Under the pieces are notes generated by a model that ran no database searches, was not told where the DNA came from, and saw only the letters and a program-made list of their open reading frames with translations. Position numbers and translations under genes: made by a program. DNA of 64,000 bases from Arthrobacter sp. APC 3897 (lineage in GTDB: Bacteria; Actinomycetota; Actinomycetes; Actinomycetales; Micrococcaceae). The stretch lies in contig NZ_JASDDG010000009.1 of assembly GCF_030407495.1 (NCBI RefSeq), positions 43,001 to 107,000 on the forward strand, written 5' to 3'. Below are positions 52,312 through 60,486 of this stretch, in pieces (position 1 is the stretch's first letter; each line of letters begins with the position of its first letter).

Positions 52312-53145
52312 ATGAACTCCGACGAAACGACATCCCCGGGTTTGGAACTCCGTGCAGTCTTTGGGTACGCCTCAGACCGCGGACTGCGCCGGGAACAGAA
52401 CGAGGATTCGCTGATCGCAGCGGATCCCGTGTTCGCGGTTGCCGACGGCATGGGCGGACATGAAGCCGGGGAAGTGGCGAGCAGCATCTGCGTCCGCACC
52501 CTGGGGGAAGCGCCGTTTGTGGGTGAACACCTTCAGGAGGTGGGAGCCGATGAACTGCGGGCACTGCTGCATGAAGCCGACACCCGAATCCGCGAGGCCA
52601 CCGGCGGCCGCGCAGGCACCACGGTCACCGGAGCGGTCCTTGTTTCGGGGAACGGCGTTCCCTGCTGGCTGGTCTTCAATGTAGGAGACTCCCGCACCTA
52701 TCGGCTGACCGGCGGAGTGCTGGAACAGATCACCGTGGATCACAGTGAAGTCCAGGAACTGGTGGATATGGGCCAGATTACTCCTGATGAAGCCCTCATC
52801 CATCCGCGCCGCCATGTCGTGACCCGCGCACTGGGAACAGGCAGCGACACCCAGGCCGACTACTGGCTGGTCCCCGTTGAACCGGGCGACCGGCTGCTGG
52901 TCTGCTCCGACGGGCTGACCGGAGAAGTCAGCGACGGACAGCTGCAGCAGATCCTGGCCTCCGTTGCCAACCCCCAGGATGCCTGTGCCGCCATGGTCGA
53001 GGCGGCGCTTCGCTCGGGCGGGCGGGACAACATTACGGTGCTGGTGGTGGATGTGGAGACAGTCCACCAGGGCAACGGACAGGCCGCCGCAGGCATGTCC
53101 GCCGCAGCGGAACCGCAGCCGGCCGCCGCCACGACGGACTCGTAA
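52312..53145 (+). CDS. PP2C-family serine/threonine phosphatase
   Basis: A 277-residue Mg/Mn-dependent phosphatase. All motifs are present: SDRGLRREQNEDSLIAA, FAVADGMGGHEAGEVASSIC, LVFNVGDSRTYRLTGG, LLVCSDGLTGEVSDGQL and SGGRDNITVLVVDV. A short Ala-rich C-terminal tail follows and there is no membrane helix, unlike PstP. It lies 12 bases from the end of the convergent eccC gene; PP2C enzymes often accompany FHA/kinase systems that regulate type VII secretion, but no kinase gene is in the window. Confidence 0.93.
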   Translation: MNSDETTSPGLELRAVFGYASDRGLRREQNEDSLIAADPVFAVADGMGGHEAGEVASSICVRTLGEAPFVGEHLQEVGADELRALLHEADTRIREATGGRAGTTVTGAVLVSGNGVPCWLVFNVGDSRTYRLTGGVLEQITVDHSEVQELVDMGQITPDEALIHPRRHVVTRALGTGSDTQADYWLVPVEPGDRLLVCSDGLTGEVSDGQLQQILASVANPQDACAAMVEAALRSGGRDNITVLVVDVETVHQGNGQAAAGMSAAAEPQPAAATTDS

Positions 53146-53157
53146 ACCTGACGGTCC

Positions 53158-56100
53158 TCATCCCGGGACCCGGCTTGACTCCTCGTTCAGGAACAGCTGA
53201 AGCACCTGGACGGGTTTACCCGGCTGAATCAGCTGCGCCCTGCCCGGAGGGAGGGTACGGGCCCGCACCCCGTTAATCAGGGTTCCTTCCGCCCGGTCGC
53301 CGGAGAGGATCAGTGCGGCGCTGCCGGAATCGCGCAGTGCCGTCAAGAACGGTTCATACATTCCCCGGCTGGCCCCGCGCACCCGCCGCGACAGGACGGC
53401 GTGCAGCCCGATTTCAGGTGCCAGCGGCAGGAACGGGGTCAACCGGCTCAGCGGCGAGGAGCCGCCGGCGGTCAGCACGTCATAGTCATCAATCACCAGT
53501 ACGATGCGCGGCAGGCCGGCCAGCTCCGCCGGAGCAGCCGAGGCCCGCTTCTCCAGCTCTCCGGCGACGGCCGCCGCGAGTTTCTCCGCCAGGGCAGCGC
53601 TGGTGGCATAGCCGCCCAGGGAATCGCCCGGGACTTCGCCGGCGAGGCTGCGCCGGGGATCAAAGACAGCAAACACGATGTCCCGGGGCTGCTGGGACAT
53701 CATGCGGCGGATGACGGACCGCAGGACGTTGGTTTTGCCTGAGGCGTCATCGCCCATGATGAGCAGATGCCGCTCCCGGCCGTGCAGGTCAAGAATCTCG
53801 GTGCCAAGATCGGCTTCGCGGAGACCCAGCGGCACGGCGGCCGCTGCGCCGGGGGTGGGGACCGTTTCGGCGGAAACAGCGGCGGGCAGAATCCGGACCT
53901 GCATGGCCCGCTCGCGGGTGGCCGCCGCTACGGCAGCCACTAAATCCTGCAGGCCGCTCGCAGCGGAACCGTCATCTGTTCCCGCATCGATGCGCGGCAG
54001 GGCGAAATGTCCCTGGAGCTTCGAGCCGGTCAGTGACCGCCCGGGGCTTCCGGGACTGACGGCTTCGGCCATCTTGCGTCCGTGGGCGGATTCTCCGGGA
54101 TCGGCCAGCCGGAGTTCAATCCGGTTACCGAAGAAGCTCTGCTGCGAAATGCGGATTTCATTCATCCGTGAGCACGTGGCGATGACGTGAATGCCGTAGC
54201 CTGCGCCGCGGCTGATCAGTGCGTGGACCGGCTTCTCGATGTCCTCGAATTCGTCGCTGAGCTGCCCGTAGCCGTCCAGCACCAGGACGATGTCGGCGCT
54301 GGGAAGCTCCGGGATCCCGCCGCCGGCGCACCGTTTGCGGAGGGTGGGCAGCGAATCCACCTGGTATTTCTCGAAGAGGTGCTCCCGCAGGGCGAGCATG
54401 GCCACCAGTTCGTCCACGGTCCGGCGGATCACTTCCCGGTTGGTGCGGACGGCCACCCCGCCCACATGCGGAAGCCCGTCCAGCGGCAGCAGGGCACTGC
54501 CGAGCAGGTCGATGCCGTAGATTCCCACTTCCGCGGGGCTGTGGGTCAGCGACAGCGCGGCAACGATGGTCCGCAGCGCGGTGCTTTTGCCTGTTTGAGG
54601 GCCGCCCACAATGGCAGCATTGCCGCCGTTGGCTGCCAAATCCAGCTCCCACACGCCCTGCCACTGTTTGGCGGGATCATCGAGCAGCCCCACGGGAATC
54701 CGCAGAGATCCGCCGCAGGCAAGCCGCAGGTTTTTCCCGGTGGACAGCCCGCCGGCCGCCTGGTCCAGTGCAATGCCGCGGGGCAGCGGCGGCAGCCAGA
54801 TGGGGTCCACCGCCCGCGGGAACGCGGAAAGAGTGTCCATGAGCGCGGACAGGACGGTGGGTCCGGTGGTGCGTTTGGAGGACGACGTCGCTGCCGGGGA
54901 CGCGTCGTCGGCCGCGGGCCGTGCCTCAAGGGACGCGGCATAGCGGGGCACCTGAAGGACCCGGGGCGGCAGGACGGCGTCGTCCTGCCCGGTTTCCTGT
55001 GCGGCCTCCAGCGGACCGGAAACATAACCGGCCTTGAACCGGGTGTAGGTAGTGGTGTCCACCTTCAGGTATCCGAAGCCGGGCACCGGGGGCAGGTGGA
55101 AGGCATCCGGGGTGTCCAGCACGGTGCGGGACTCGCCCTCCGAAAGGGTCCTTAGCCCAATGCGGTAGGACAGGTACGTTTCCAGGCCGCGGAGTTTGCC
55201 GGCCTCAATCCGCTGGCTTGAGAGCAGCAGGTGCACGCCGATGGAGCGGCCGATGCGGCCAATGGACAGGAAAAGTTCGATGAAATCCGGGCGGGCGGTG
55301 AGGAGTTCGCCGAACTCATCAATGATGACCACCAGGTGCGGCAGCGGGGCCGGCTCCCGTCCCTGCAGCTTCAGTTCCTGCCGGTGCAGCTGATAGTCGG
55401 TGATGCTGGCAAGGTTTCCGGCCGCTTTCAGGACTTCCTGCCGGCGCTGGATTTCACCTGCGAGGCTGGCGTATACGCGCTCAATCAGGCTGACGTCGTC
55501 CGAGAGGTTGGTGATAACGCCGGCCACCTGCGGGGCGCCGGCGAACGGGGCAAACGTGGCCCCGCCCTTGTAATCGACCAGCACCATGGCCAGGACCTCG
55601 GGCGAGTGCGTGGCGAGCAGGCCCACCACCATGCTGCGCAGCATCTCGGACTTGCCGGACCCGGTGGCACCCACGCACAGGCCGTGGGGCCCGTGGCCAA
55701 ACTGCGCGGACTCCTTCAGATCCAGCAGGGCCGGCCTCCCCCGGTCATCCGGTCCCAGGGGGACCCGCAGGAAATCCGCCTCCCCGCGGGGCTTCCACAG
55801 CCGCCGGATGTCCGCTTCATCCAGGCGGGGCGAAAGCCCCAGCATTTCCAGGAACCCCTGGGCTGTTTCGCTGCTGTCATGTTCCAGCGAATCCGGTGCA
55901 AGCCGAAGCGGCGCCAGCTCACGGGCCAGCGCCTCCGCCAGGGGCAGCGGAAGATCATCCAGCCTGCCGCGTTCGACGGCGGGAAGCACCGCGTCCGCCC
56001 GGTAGTTTTCCACGATGAACGCCCCGCGCGGGCCGTCGGGGTCTTCGCTGATCCGCACCGAGACTTCTCCCGGCTCCTGATTGCGTTCGGCCACCAGAAA

Positions 56101-57153
56101 CACCGTGGTGATGCCCAGCGAACCGGCCGAGGCTTCCTGATCCGGCACCTGCAGCTCGGACGGAAGCAGACCGTAGGAGTCGCTGAGCACCAGGAGCCGG
56201 GGCAAAGCGGTGCCCACGCCGCCGCGCAGGAAGTCCCTGCGGGATTCGGCTGCCCGGGTGGAGCGCCGGTGCAGGTCTTCGCTGAGGACGCCGCTGAGGT
56301 CTTCCGCGGTGGGAGCCAGCCGACGGACGGGACCCGTGGCGTGGCGGGAACTTTGATCCGCCAAATGGGGCAACCAGGTGGCCCACTCCCAGTCATCGCG
56401 CCGGTCCGGCGGTGCGATGAGCGCAAGGTGCAGGTCTTCGGGGGAGTGGAAGGCGGCCCCTTCGGTGAGCAGGAGCCTGGCCACCCGCGCAGTGAAGCGG
56501 CGGGACCCCACCACCGAGACGTTTCCGGCGCAGTCCAGCGGAACGGTCAGCGGCAGTTCGGGACTGGATTCGTAGCGCTGTTTGAGGATCTCCGCCTCGG
56601 TGGTCATAAAGGTGTCGGTCTGGGCCAGGGCCGAGCCGGAGGTGTGGATGGTGATGTCACGGCTGCGGCGGGAGCCGGTGCCGATCCGCACATGAAGGAA
56701 GTCCTCATTATGCCGGCGGCGTTCCCAGAGCCGTTTGGTGTCCCTGATGATGTCGAACAGGGCATCCGGGGGCGGGCTGGAGGTCCGGGCGACGGCCAGC
56801 GCGGCTTGTTCGTCCGAGCGGAGCGCAGTACGGCAGCGCTCCAGGTATTCCAGATAGTTCTCCCGCTGCTCCCGGCGCTGTTTTCCCTGTCTGCCGCGCT
56901 GGCTGAGCATCATCAGGACAGAGGCAAGGATGGTCACGATCATCATCAGTGCTCCCACGGCAGCCAGGGGTGAGCCGCGGAAAAGCATCATGACCGTCAT
57001 GGAGACGCCCGCTCCCAGCAGGGGAACCAGGGACATCATGTTCATGCCGGTTTTGCTGCCTTCCACGGGAGGCGGGGCATCGAGGGAAAACGCTGCCATG
57101 GTTCGTGCCGGAGCGGTGGTCCGTGCGGGCCGGTGGAGGACTCTGGTGCTCAT
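53158..57153 (-). CDS. eccC: Type VII secretion ATPase EccC (FtsK/SpoIIIE family)
   Basis: A 1331-residue motor protein of the ESX secretion machine. Two N-terminal membrane helices (about 42-85) are followed by a DUF-like stalk and three P-loop ATPase domains: Walker A VGATGSGKSEMLRSM with Walker B HLVVIIDEFGEL (domain 1), VGGPQTGKSTALR with LVLDGYGQL (domain 2), and MGDDASGKTNVLR with LVIDDYDVL (domain 3). EccCa and EccCb are thus fused in one chain. Start 57153 follows AGGGAGA; the longer frame to 57225 lies inside the upstream gene. The ATG overlaps the stop of the MinD-like gene (ATGA). Confidence 0.94.
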   Translation of the reverse strand: MSTRVLHRPARTTAPARTMAAFSLDAPPPVEGSKTGMNMMSLVPLLGAGVSMTVMMLFRGSPLAAVGALMMIVTILASVLMMLSQRGRQGKQRREQRENYLEYLERCRTALRSDEQAALAVARTSSPPPDALFDIIRDTKRLWERRRHNEDFLHVRIGTGSRRSRDITIHTSGSALAQTDTFMTTEAEILKQRYESSPELPLTVPLDCAGNVSVVGSRRFTARVARLLLTEGAAFHSPEDLHLALIAPPDRRDDWEWATWLPHLADQSSRHATGPVRRLAPTAEDLSGVLSEDLHRRSTRAAESRRDFLRGGVGTALPRLLVLSDSYGLLPSELQVPDQEASAGSLGITTVFLVAERNQEPGEVSVRISEDPDGPRGAFIVENYRADAVLPAVERGRLDDLPLPLAEALARELAPLRLAPDSLEHDSSETAQGFLEMLGLSPRLDEADIRRLWKPRGEADFLRVPLGPDDRGRPALLDLKESAQFGHGPHGLCVGATGSGKSEMLRSMVVGLLATHSPEVLAMVLVDYKGGATFAPFAGAPQVAGVITNLSDDVSLIERVYASLAGEIQRRQEVLKAAGNLASITDYQLHRQELKLQGREPAPLPHLVVIIDEFGELLTARPDFIELFLSIGRIGRSIGVHLLLSSQRIEAGKLRGLETYLSYRIGLRTLSEGESRTVLDTPDAFHLPPVPGFGYLKVDTTTYTRFKAGYVSGPLEAAQETGQDDAVLPPRVLQVPRYAASLEARPAADDASPAATSSSKRTTGPTVLSALMDTLSAFPRAVDPIWLPPLPRGIALDQAAGGLSTGKNLRLACGGSLRIPVGLLDDPAKQWQGVWELDLAANGGNAAIVGGPQTGKSTALRTIVAALSLTHSPAEVGIYGIDLLGSALLPLDGLPHVGGVAVRTNREVIRRTVDELVAMLALREHLFEKYQVDSLPTLRKRCAGGGIPELPSADIVLVLDGYGQLSDEFEDIEKPVHALISRGAGYGIHVIATCSRMNEIRISQQSFFGNRIELRLADPGESAHGRKMAEAVSPGSPGRSLTGSKLQGHFALPRIDAGTDDGSAASGLQDLVAAVAAATRERAMQVRILPAAVSAETVPTPGAAAAVPLGLREADLGTEILDLHGRERHLLIMGDDASGKTNVLRSVIRRMMSQQPRDIVFAVFDPRRSLAGEVPGDSLGGYATSAALAEKLAAAVAGELEKRASAAPAELAGLPRIVLVIDDYDVLTAGGSSPLSRLTPFLPLAPEIGLHAVLSRRVRGASRGMYEPFLTALRDSGSAALILSGDRAEGTLINGVRARTLPPGRAQLIQPGKPVQVLQLFLNEESSRVPG

Positions 57154-58247
57154 GCCGGAGTTCTCCCTGCCTGAGCCGGTCCTGCAAATTCTGCCGATGC
57201 CGTAAATCCTGCAGAGCCCGTACATCCTGCTCCTGCTCCTGCTGCTGCAGCTGCGGGCCGGCGCGGGCCGGTTCCTGACACGGCAAGGGACAGGACCTGT
57301 GCTGCCAGGGACACCGCTTCAAGGCGGGTCCGGCGGGACAGCAGAGACGGATTCACAGCGGTTCCGGCTGCCAGATGCCGGTCATAGCCCAGATATGCTG
57401 CGGCGATGCCGCTGCGGCGAAGCCTTTCCGCGTGCCGGGACGCGGACTCTGCGCCGTCCCTCGTGCCCTGGACCACCAGTACCAGGAGGGGCACGGAACC
57501 GAGGAGCGGGTCGAGGTGCCAGGCAGCGGAGTAGTGGACGGCGTCCGCCACTGCCGCAGTGCCGGCCGGGGTGACGAAGAGGGCCAGATGGGAGTTTTCC
57601 AAGGCCCAGCGGGCAGCCGGTGCAGCGGGTCCTGCGCCGCAGTCGAAGACCGTGACGGGGCAGTACCGGGAAACGGTCCGGGACAGCAAAGAGGCTGCCG
57701 CGTGGGCAGGAACCGGGCCGCCGGAGAGATTCCGGGCCAGGGGTCCGGCCGGTGTCCATGCCGGCGCCGCCGTCCCGGCGGTGTTGCGGGCGGCGGCACC
57801 CCGCAGATTGGTGGCCGTTGGGGCATGGGGGTTCCGGCGCCCGGTGACCAGCAGATTGGGCGGCCCCGCAACCGCCAGCAGCGCTGCCAACTGCTGCACT
57901 GAGGCGGGCTGCCCGGCCTCCAGCCGGGCAGCAACAGCGTCCAGCGGCGGAGCGTCCGGCACCCCGAGGCGAAGACCCAGCGTTCCGCCTTCCGGCGCAT
58001 TGTCGACGGCGGCCACGGCGTCGGCCCGCATGGCCGCGTAGATCCTGGCCAGAAGCGCCGTCACCGTGGTTCTTCCGGCCCCGCCCCGGGATCCTGCAAC
58101 TGCGATCCGGCGGGTCGTGGCGATCGGCAGCTGAGTACCGGCTGCTGCTTCTGCGAGGCGGTCCGGGTAGTCATCGCCGCGGAAGAGCCCGGCGGAGCCG
58201 GCAAGTACGCGGCGCAGCGTGGATTCGGCGGGTGGGGGCCTGGTCAT
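57150..58247 (-). CDS. MinD/ParA-like ATPase of the type VII locus
   Basis: A 365-residue protein with a deviant P-loop, AVAGSRGGAGRTTVTALLAR at about residue 48, a DNAPEGGTLGLRLGVPDAPP region corresponding to the switch I/Asp segment, a VTVFDCGAGPAAPAA Walker-B-like segment and LVVQGTRDGAES. This is the pattern of MinD/ParA-type ATPases associated with ESX loci (EspI/CpsE-like). The C-terminal 40 residues are Ala/Gly-rich and probably disordered. Coupled to eccD upstream and eccC downstream by four-base overlaps. Confidence 0.8.
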   Translation of the reverse strand: MTRPPPAESTLRRVLAGSAGLFRGDDYPDRLAEAAAGTQLPIATTRRIAVAGSRGGAGRTTVTALLARIYAAMRADAVAAVDNAPEGGTLGLRLGVPDAPPLDAVAARLEAGQPASVQQLAALLAVAGPPNLLVTGRRNPHAPTATNLRGAAARNTAGTAAPAWTPAGPLARNLSGGPVPAHAAASLLSRTVSRYCPVTVFDCGAGPAAPAARWALENSHLALFVTPAGTAAVADAVHYSAAWHLDPLLGSVPLLVLVVQGTRDGAESASRHAERLRRSGIAAAYLGYDRHLAAGTAVNPSLLSRRTRLEAVSLAAQVLSLAVSGTGPRRPAAAAAGAGAGCTGSAGFTASAEFAGPAQAGRTPA

Positions 58248-59584
58248 GAGAAGCTCCCGGCCAGCTGGCCGAACAGGCCAAACATGCCGGCGGTCAGGGG
58301 AACGGAAGCCAGAATGGACACGGTTTCCATCCGCTTGGCCAGCAGGCGGAACCGTGCCTGCGTATGGTCGGGGAGGGTGCACGTCAGCGAGACCGCGGCT
58401 GCCGCTGCGATGAGCAGCACGGCCACCCCCACGGTCCAGGGGAAGCCGGTCAGGGCGCGCAGGGCTGCCGGTACGGCGGCGCCCAGTCCGACGGCGACGG
58501 CGAGGTAAAGCGCGATCCGCTGCACGGCCAGTGGAAAGGACCTGGTGCGCAGGAACAGCGCCAGGGTCAGGACCAGCAGCAGCGGCAGCGTCCAGTTCTG
58601 CTGCCGGGTGTCACTGCCCAGCAGCCACAGGCCCGGAGCCAGGCACAGCGCTGTGATGACCGTTCCCAGGGTCAGGCCTCGGTGCGCTGTGGCCACCGCA
58701 GCCCGCGCGTCGGTGCGGGTGATGGAACCGCCCTTGGCCCGCTGATCATCCAAGGTGGCAAGGCCGGAGGAGACGAGCGCCAGCGTGGGCAGTAGCCCCA
58801 GGATGACGGTGCCCGCCAATGCAGCCAGGGCGGCGGCCCGGACGGCATCCCCCGTGAGCGCACCGGCAGCGGCCCACGTCCCCGCGGCAAGGACCAGCGT
58901 TGCGGCACCGCTGAAGAAGGCACGCGGCGCCGCGGCAAAGGTTCCCAGACCGGCCAGCCCCAGCACCGAGGACCCGGCCGCGACCAGGGCAGCGGCGGGA
59001 ACCCGCGCCGGATCGCCGTCGTAAACATGGAGGGCGCCGCCCAGCCCGGCGAGCCATCCCGCGCCCAGCAGAGTGGTGCCCAGGGCGCTGCTCGGCTGCA
59101 GCCGCCCGGCGATGGTGCCGGCGCCCAGTCCGAGCAGTGACAGGGCCGGCAGCATCCACCAGGCAGAATCAGGAACCAGTGCTGCCAGCAGGATTTCCGC
59201 GCCGGCCCAGATCCCCGCTGCCATGAAGATCCCCGCCGTTAAAGCACTGAAGCGCCGGTTCCACCGCCCGCCCGCGGCAGCAGTTTCAGCCACCACCAGA
59301 TCGGTGACGTCGTAGACGACGGCGGCCGGCGGGGCTTCGGCGGCGTTGCACAGCAACAGTGACGAACCGTCCAGCACCCGGGCGCGGTTCAGGGACTGGC
59401 CGGCGTTGAGTTCCGTGCCGTCACCGGCAACGAGTACCTTGGCCGCCACCTGCCCGGAGGGGACATCCTCCAGCAGGTCCAGGATCCGGGGGAGCAGCAG
59501 TCCCACCGGTTCATCCGAGGGCAGGAGCAGGTCAACGTGTTTCCGTGAACCGATCAGGGTGACCCGGGTAAAAGCGTGGGCCAT
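58244..59584 (-). CDS. eccD: Type VII secretion integral membrane protein EccD
   Basis: A 446-residue protein with an N-terminal ubiquitin-like (YukD) domain (about 1-85; FTRVTLIGSRKHVDLLLPSD, then DLLEDVPSGQVAAKVLVAGD) and about eleven membrane helices from residue 115 to the end (for example WWMLPALSLLGLGAGTIAGR). This is the EccD/Snm4 build that forms the membrane channel vestibule of ESX systems. It is followed directly by the MinD-like and EccC genes and preceded by five bases by the single-pass protein gene. Confidence 0.9.
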   Translation of the reverse strand: MAHAFTRVTLIGSRKHVDLLLPSDEPVGLLLPRILDLLEDVPSGQVAAKVLVAGDGTELNAGQSLNRARVLDGSSLLLCNAAEAPPAAVVYDVTDLVVAETAAAGGRWNRRFSALTAGIFMAAGIWAGAEILLAALVPDSAWWMLPALSLLGLGAGTIAGRLQPSSALGTTLLGAGWLAGLGGALHVYDGDPARVPAAALVAAGSSVLGLAGLGTFAAAPRAFFSGAATLVLAAGTWAAAGALTGDAVRAAALAALAGTVILGLLPTLALVSSGLATLDDQRAKGGSITRTDARAAVATAHRGLTLGTVITALCLAPGLWLLGSDTRQQNWTLPLLLVLTLALFLRTRSFPLAVQRIALYLAVAVGLGAAVPAALRALTGFPWTVGVAVLLIAAAAAVSLTCTLPDHTQARFRLLAKRMETVSILASVPLTAGMFGLFGQLAGSFS

Positions 59585-59589
59585 GGCGT

Positions 59590-59880
59590 TCAGGCCCCGA
59601 ACCCGTGGTGCCGGGGCAACGGCTGGGACAGGGAACTGCCCTGGCGCTGCGTGCGGTCCTGCTGCGTGGCGCGGTTTTCAGCCAGCAGAGTGCTGACAAA
59701 GGAATACCCCACGCAGACTGCGGCAATGACGGCGGCCGCCGCGAGGCTCAGGAGCAAGAGCCGGACGCTGTCCATCCAGCGGCGCTCGTTCGGGTTCTCT
59801 CCAAAGAGCAGGGCCGTGAGAAGCCGCTGCCGGCGCACGGTGACGGACTCGATGAGCTGATTGTCGTAGTCGCTGGCCAT
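59590..59880 (-). CDS. Single-pass membrane protein of the type VII locus (EccB N-terminus-like stub)
   Basis: A 96-residue protein: cytoplasmic basic N-terminus (ESVTVRRQRLLTALLFGENP), one membrane helix (LLLLSLAAAAVIAAVCVGYS) and a short outer tail rich in Gln. The arrangement of a VRRQRLLTALL-like segment before a single helix recalls the N-terminal part of EccB, but the large extracytoplasmic domain of EccB is absent. It is the first gene of the eccD-eccC operon and has GAGGGGA six bases before its ATG. Whether it replaces EccB is a guess. Confidence 0.78.
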   Translation of the reverse strand: MASDYDNQLIESVTVRRQRLLTALLFGENPNERRWMDSVRLLLLSLAAAAVIAAVCVGYSFVSTLLAENRATQQDRTQRQGSSLSQPLPRHHGFGA

Positions 59881-60054
59881 GAAGGTCCCCTCGCCCTTGG
59901 ACACGTTGGCTACATCCTTGCACCGCGGAGCAGATTTGGGTGCGGACGGGCCAAGCTGGGGAAAACCCGGTGGAGGACCTCCGAAAACCAACGTTGTGCA
60001 ATCCTGTACCCGATGCTAAGTCTTGTTGGACCATCCCGCACCAAAGGAGAACTC

Positions 60055-60393
60055 ATGAGCACCAACCCCGGCCTTGAAGAGCGCAACCTGAGCGAATGGA
60101 GCCGCCGCCTGACGCAGGCGCTGCAGATCCTGGACTTGGAAGTGGACCACAAAATGCTGGTGGACCTGGCTGAAGAGTCGTCCGACAACGTGGGTCCGCA
60201 CGCCGGTCTCGTCAGCACCTTCCTTGTGGGTTACGCCGCCGGCCTGTCCAAGACCAGCGGCCGGAAGGCCGCTGACGAAGCAGTTCAAACCGCCGCTGAC
60301 ACTGTCTTTGAGCTCGCGGCAAAAGGTTTGGACGATTCGAACGACCCGTCGCGAAAGGGCGACCAGCCGGAGTGGGAGGATTCCGCCCAGTAG
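60055..60393 (+). CDS. DUF6457 domain protein (molybdoenzyme-associated)
   Basis: A 112-residue cytoplasmic helical protein: LSEWSRRLTQALQILDLEVD, then MLVDLAEESSDNVGPHAGLV and STFLVGYAAGLS. The pattern matches the DUF6457 domain, found alone or fused to MobA/FdhD-type molybdenum cofactor proteins in Actinobacteria. It is adjacent and convergent to the molybdoenzyme gene, in keeping with a role in cofactor delivery or maturation. AAGGAGA lies six bases before the ATG. A strong terminator follows. Confidence 0.8.
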   Translation: MSTNPGLEERNLSEWSRRLTQALQILDLEVDHKMLVDLAEESSDNVGPHAGLVSTFLVGYAAGLSKTSGRKAADEAVQTAADTVFELAAKGLDDSNDPSRKGDQPEWEDSAQ

Positions 60394-60408
60394 CGCGGCA
60401 GCAAAAGG

Positions 60409-60448
60409 AAACGGCGGGAGCTTCCAGGGAAGGAAGCTCCCGCCGTTT
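60409..60448. terminator. Bidirectional terminator between DUF6457 and molybdoenzyme genes
   Basis: A perfect 17-bp stem (AAACGGCGGGAGCTTCC and its complement) with a six-base loop between two convergent genes; T-rich on both exits (TTTCTGC on plus, TTCCTTTTG on minus). Confidence 0.9.
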
Positions 60449-60486
60449 CTGCTCAGCAGTCTTGGCAATGGTCCTGAAGACGGACC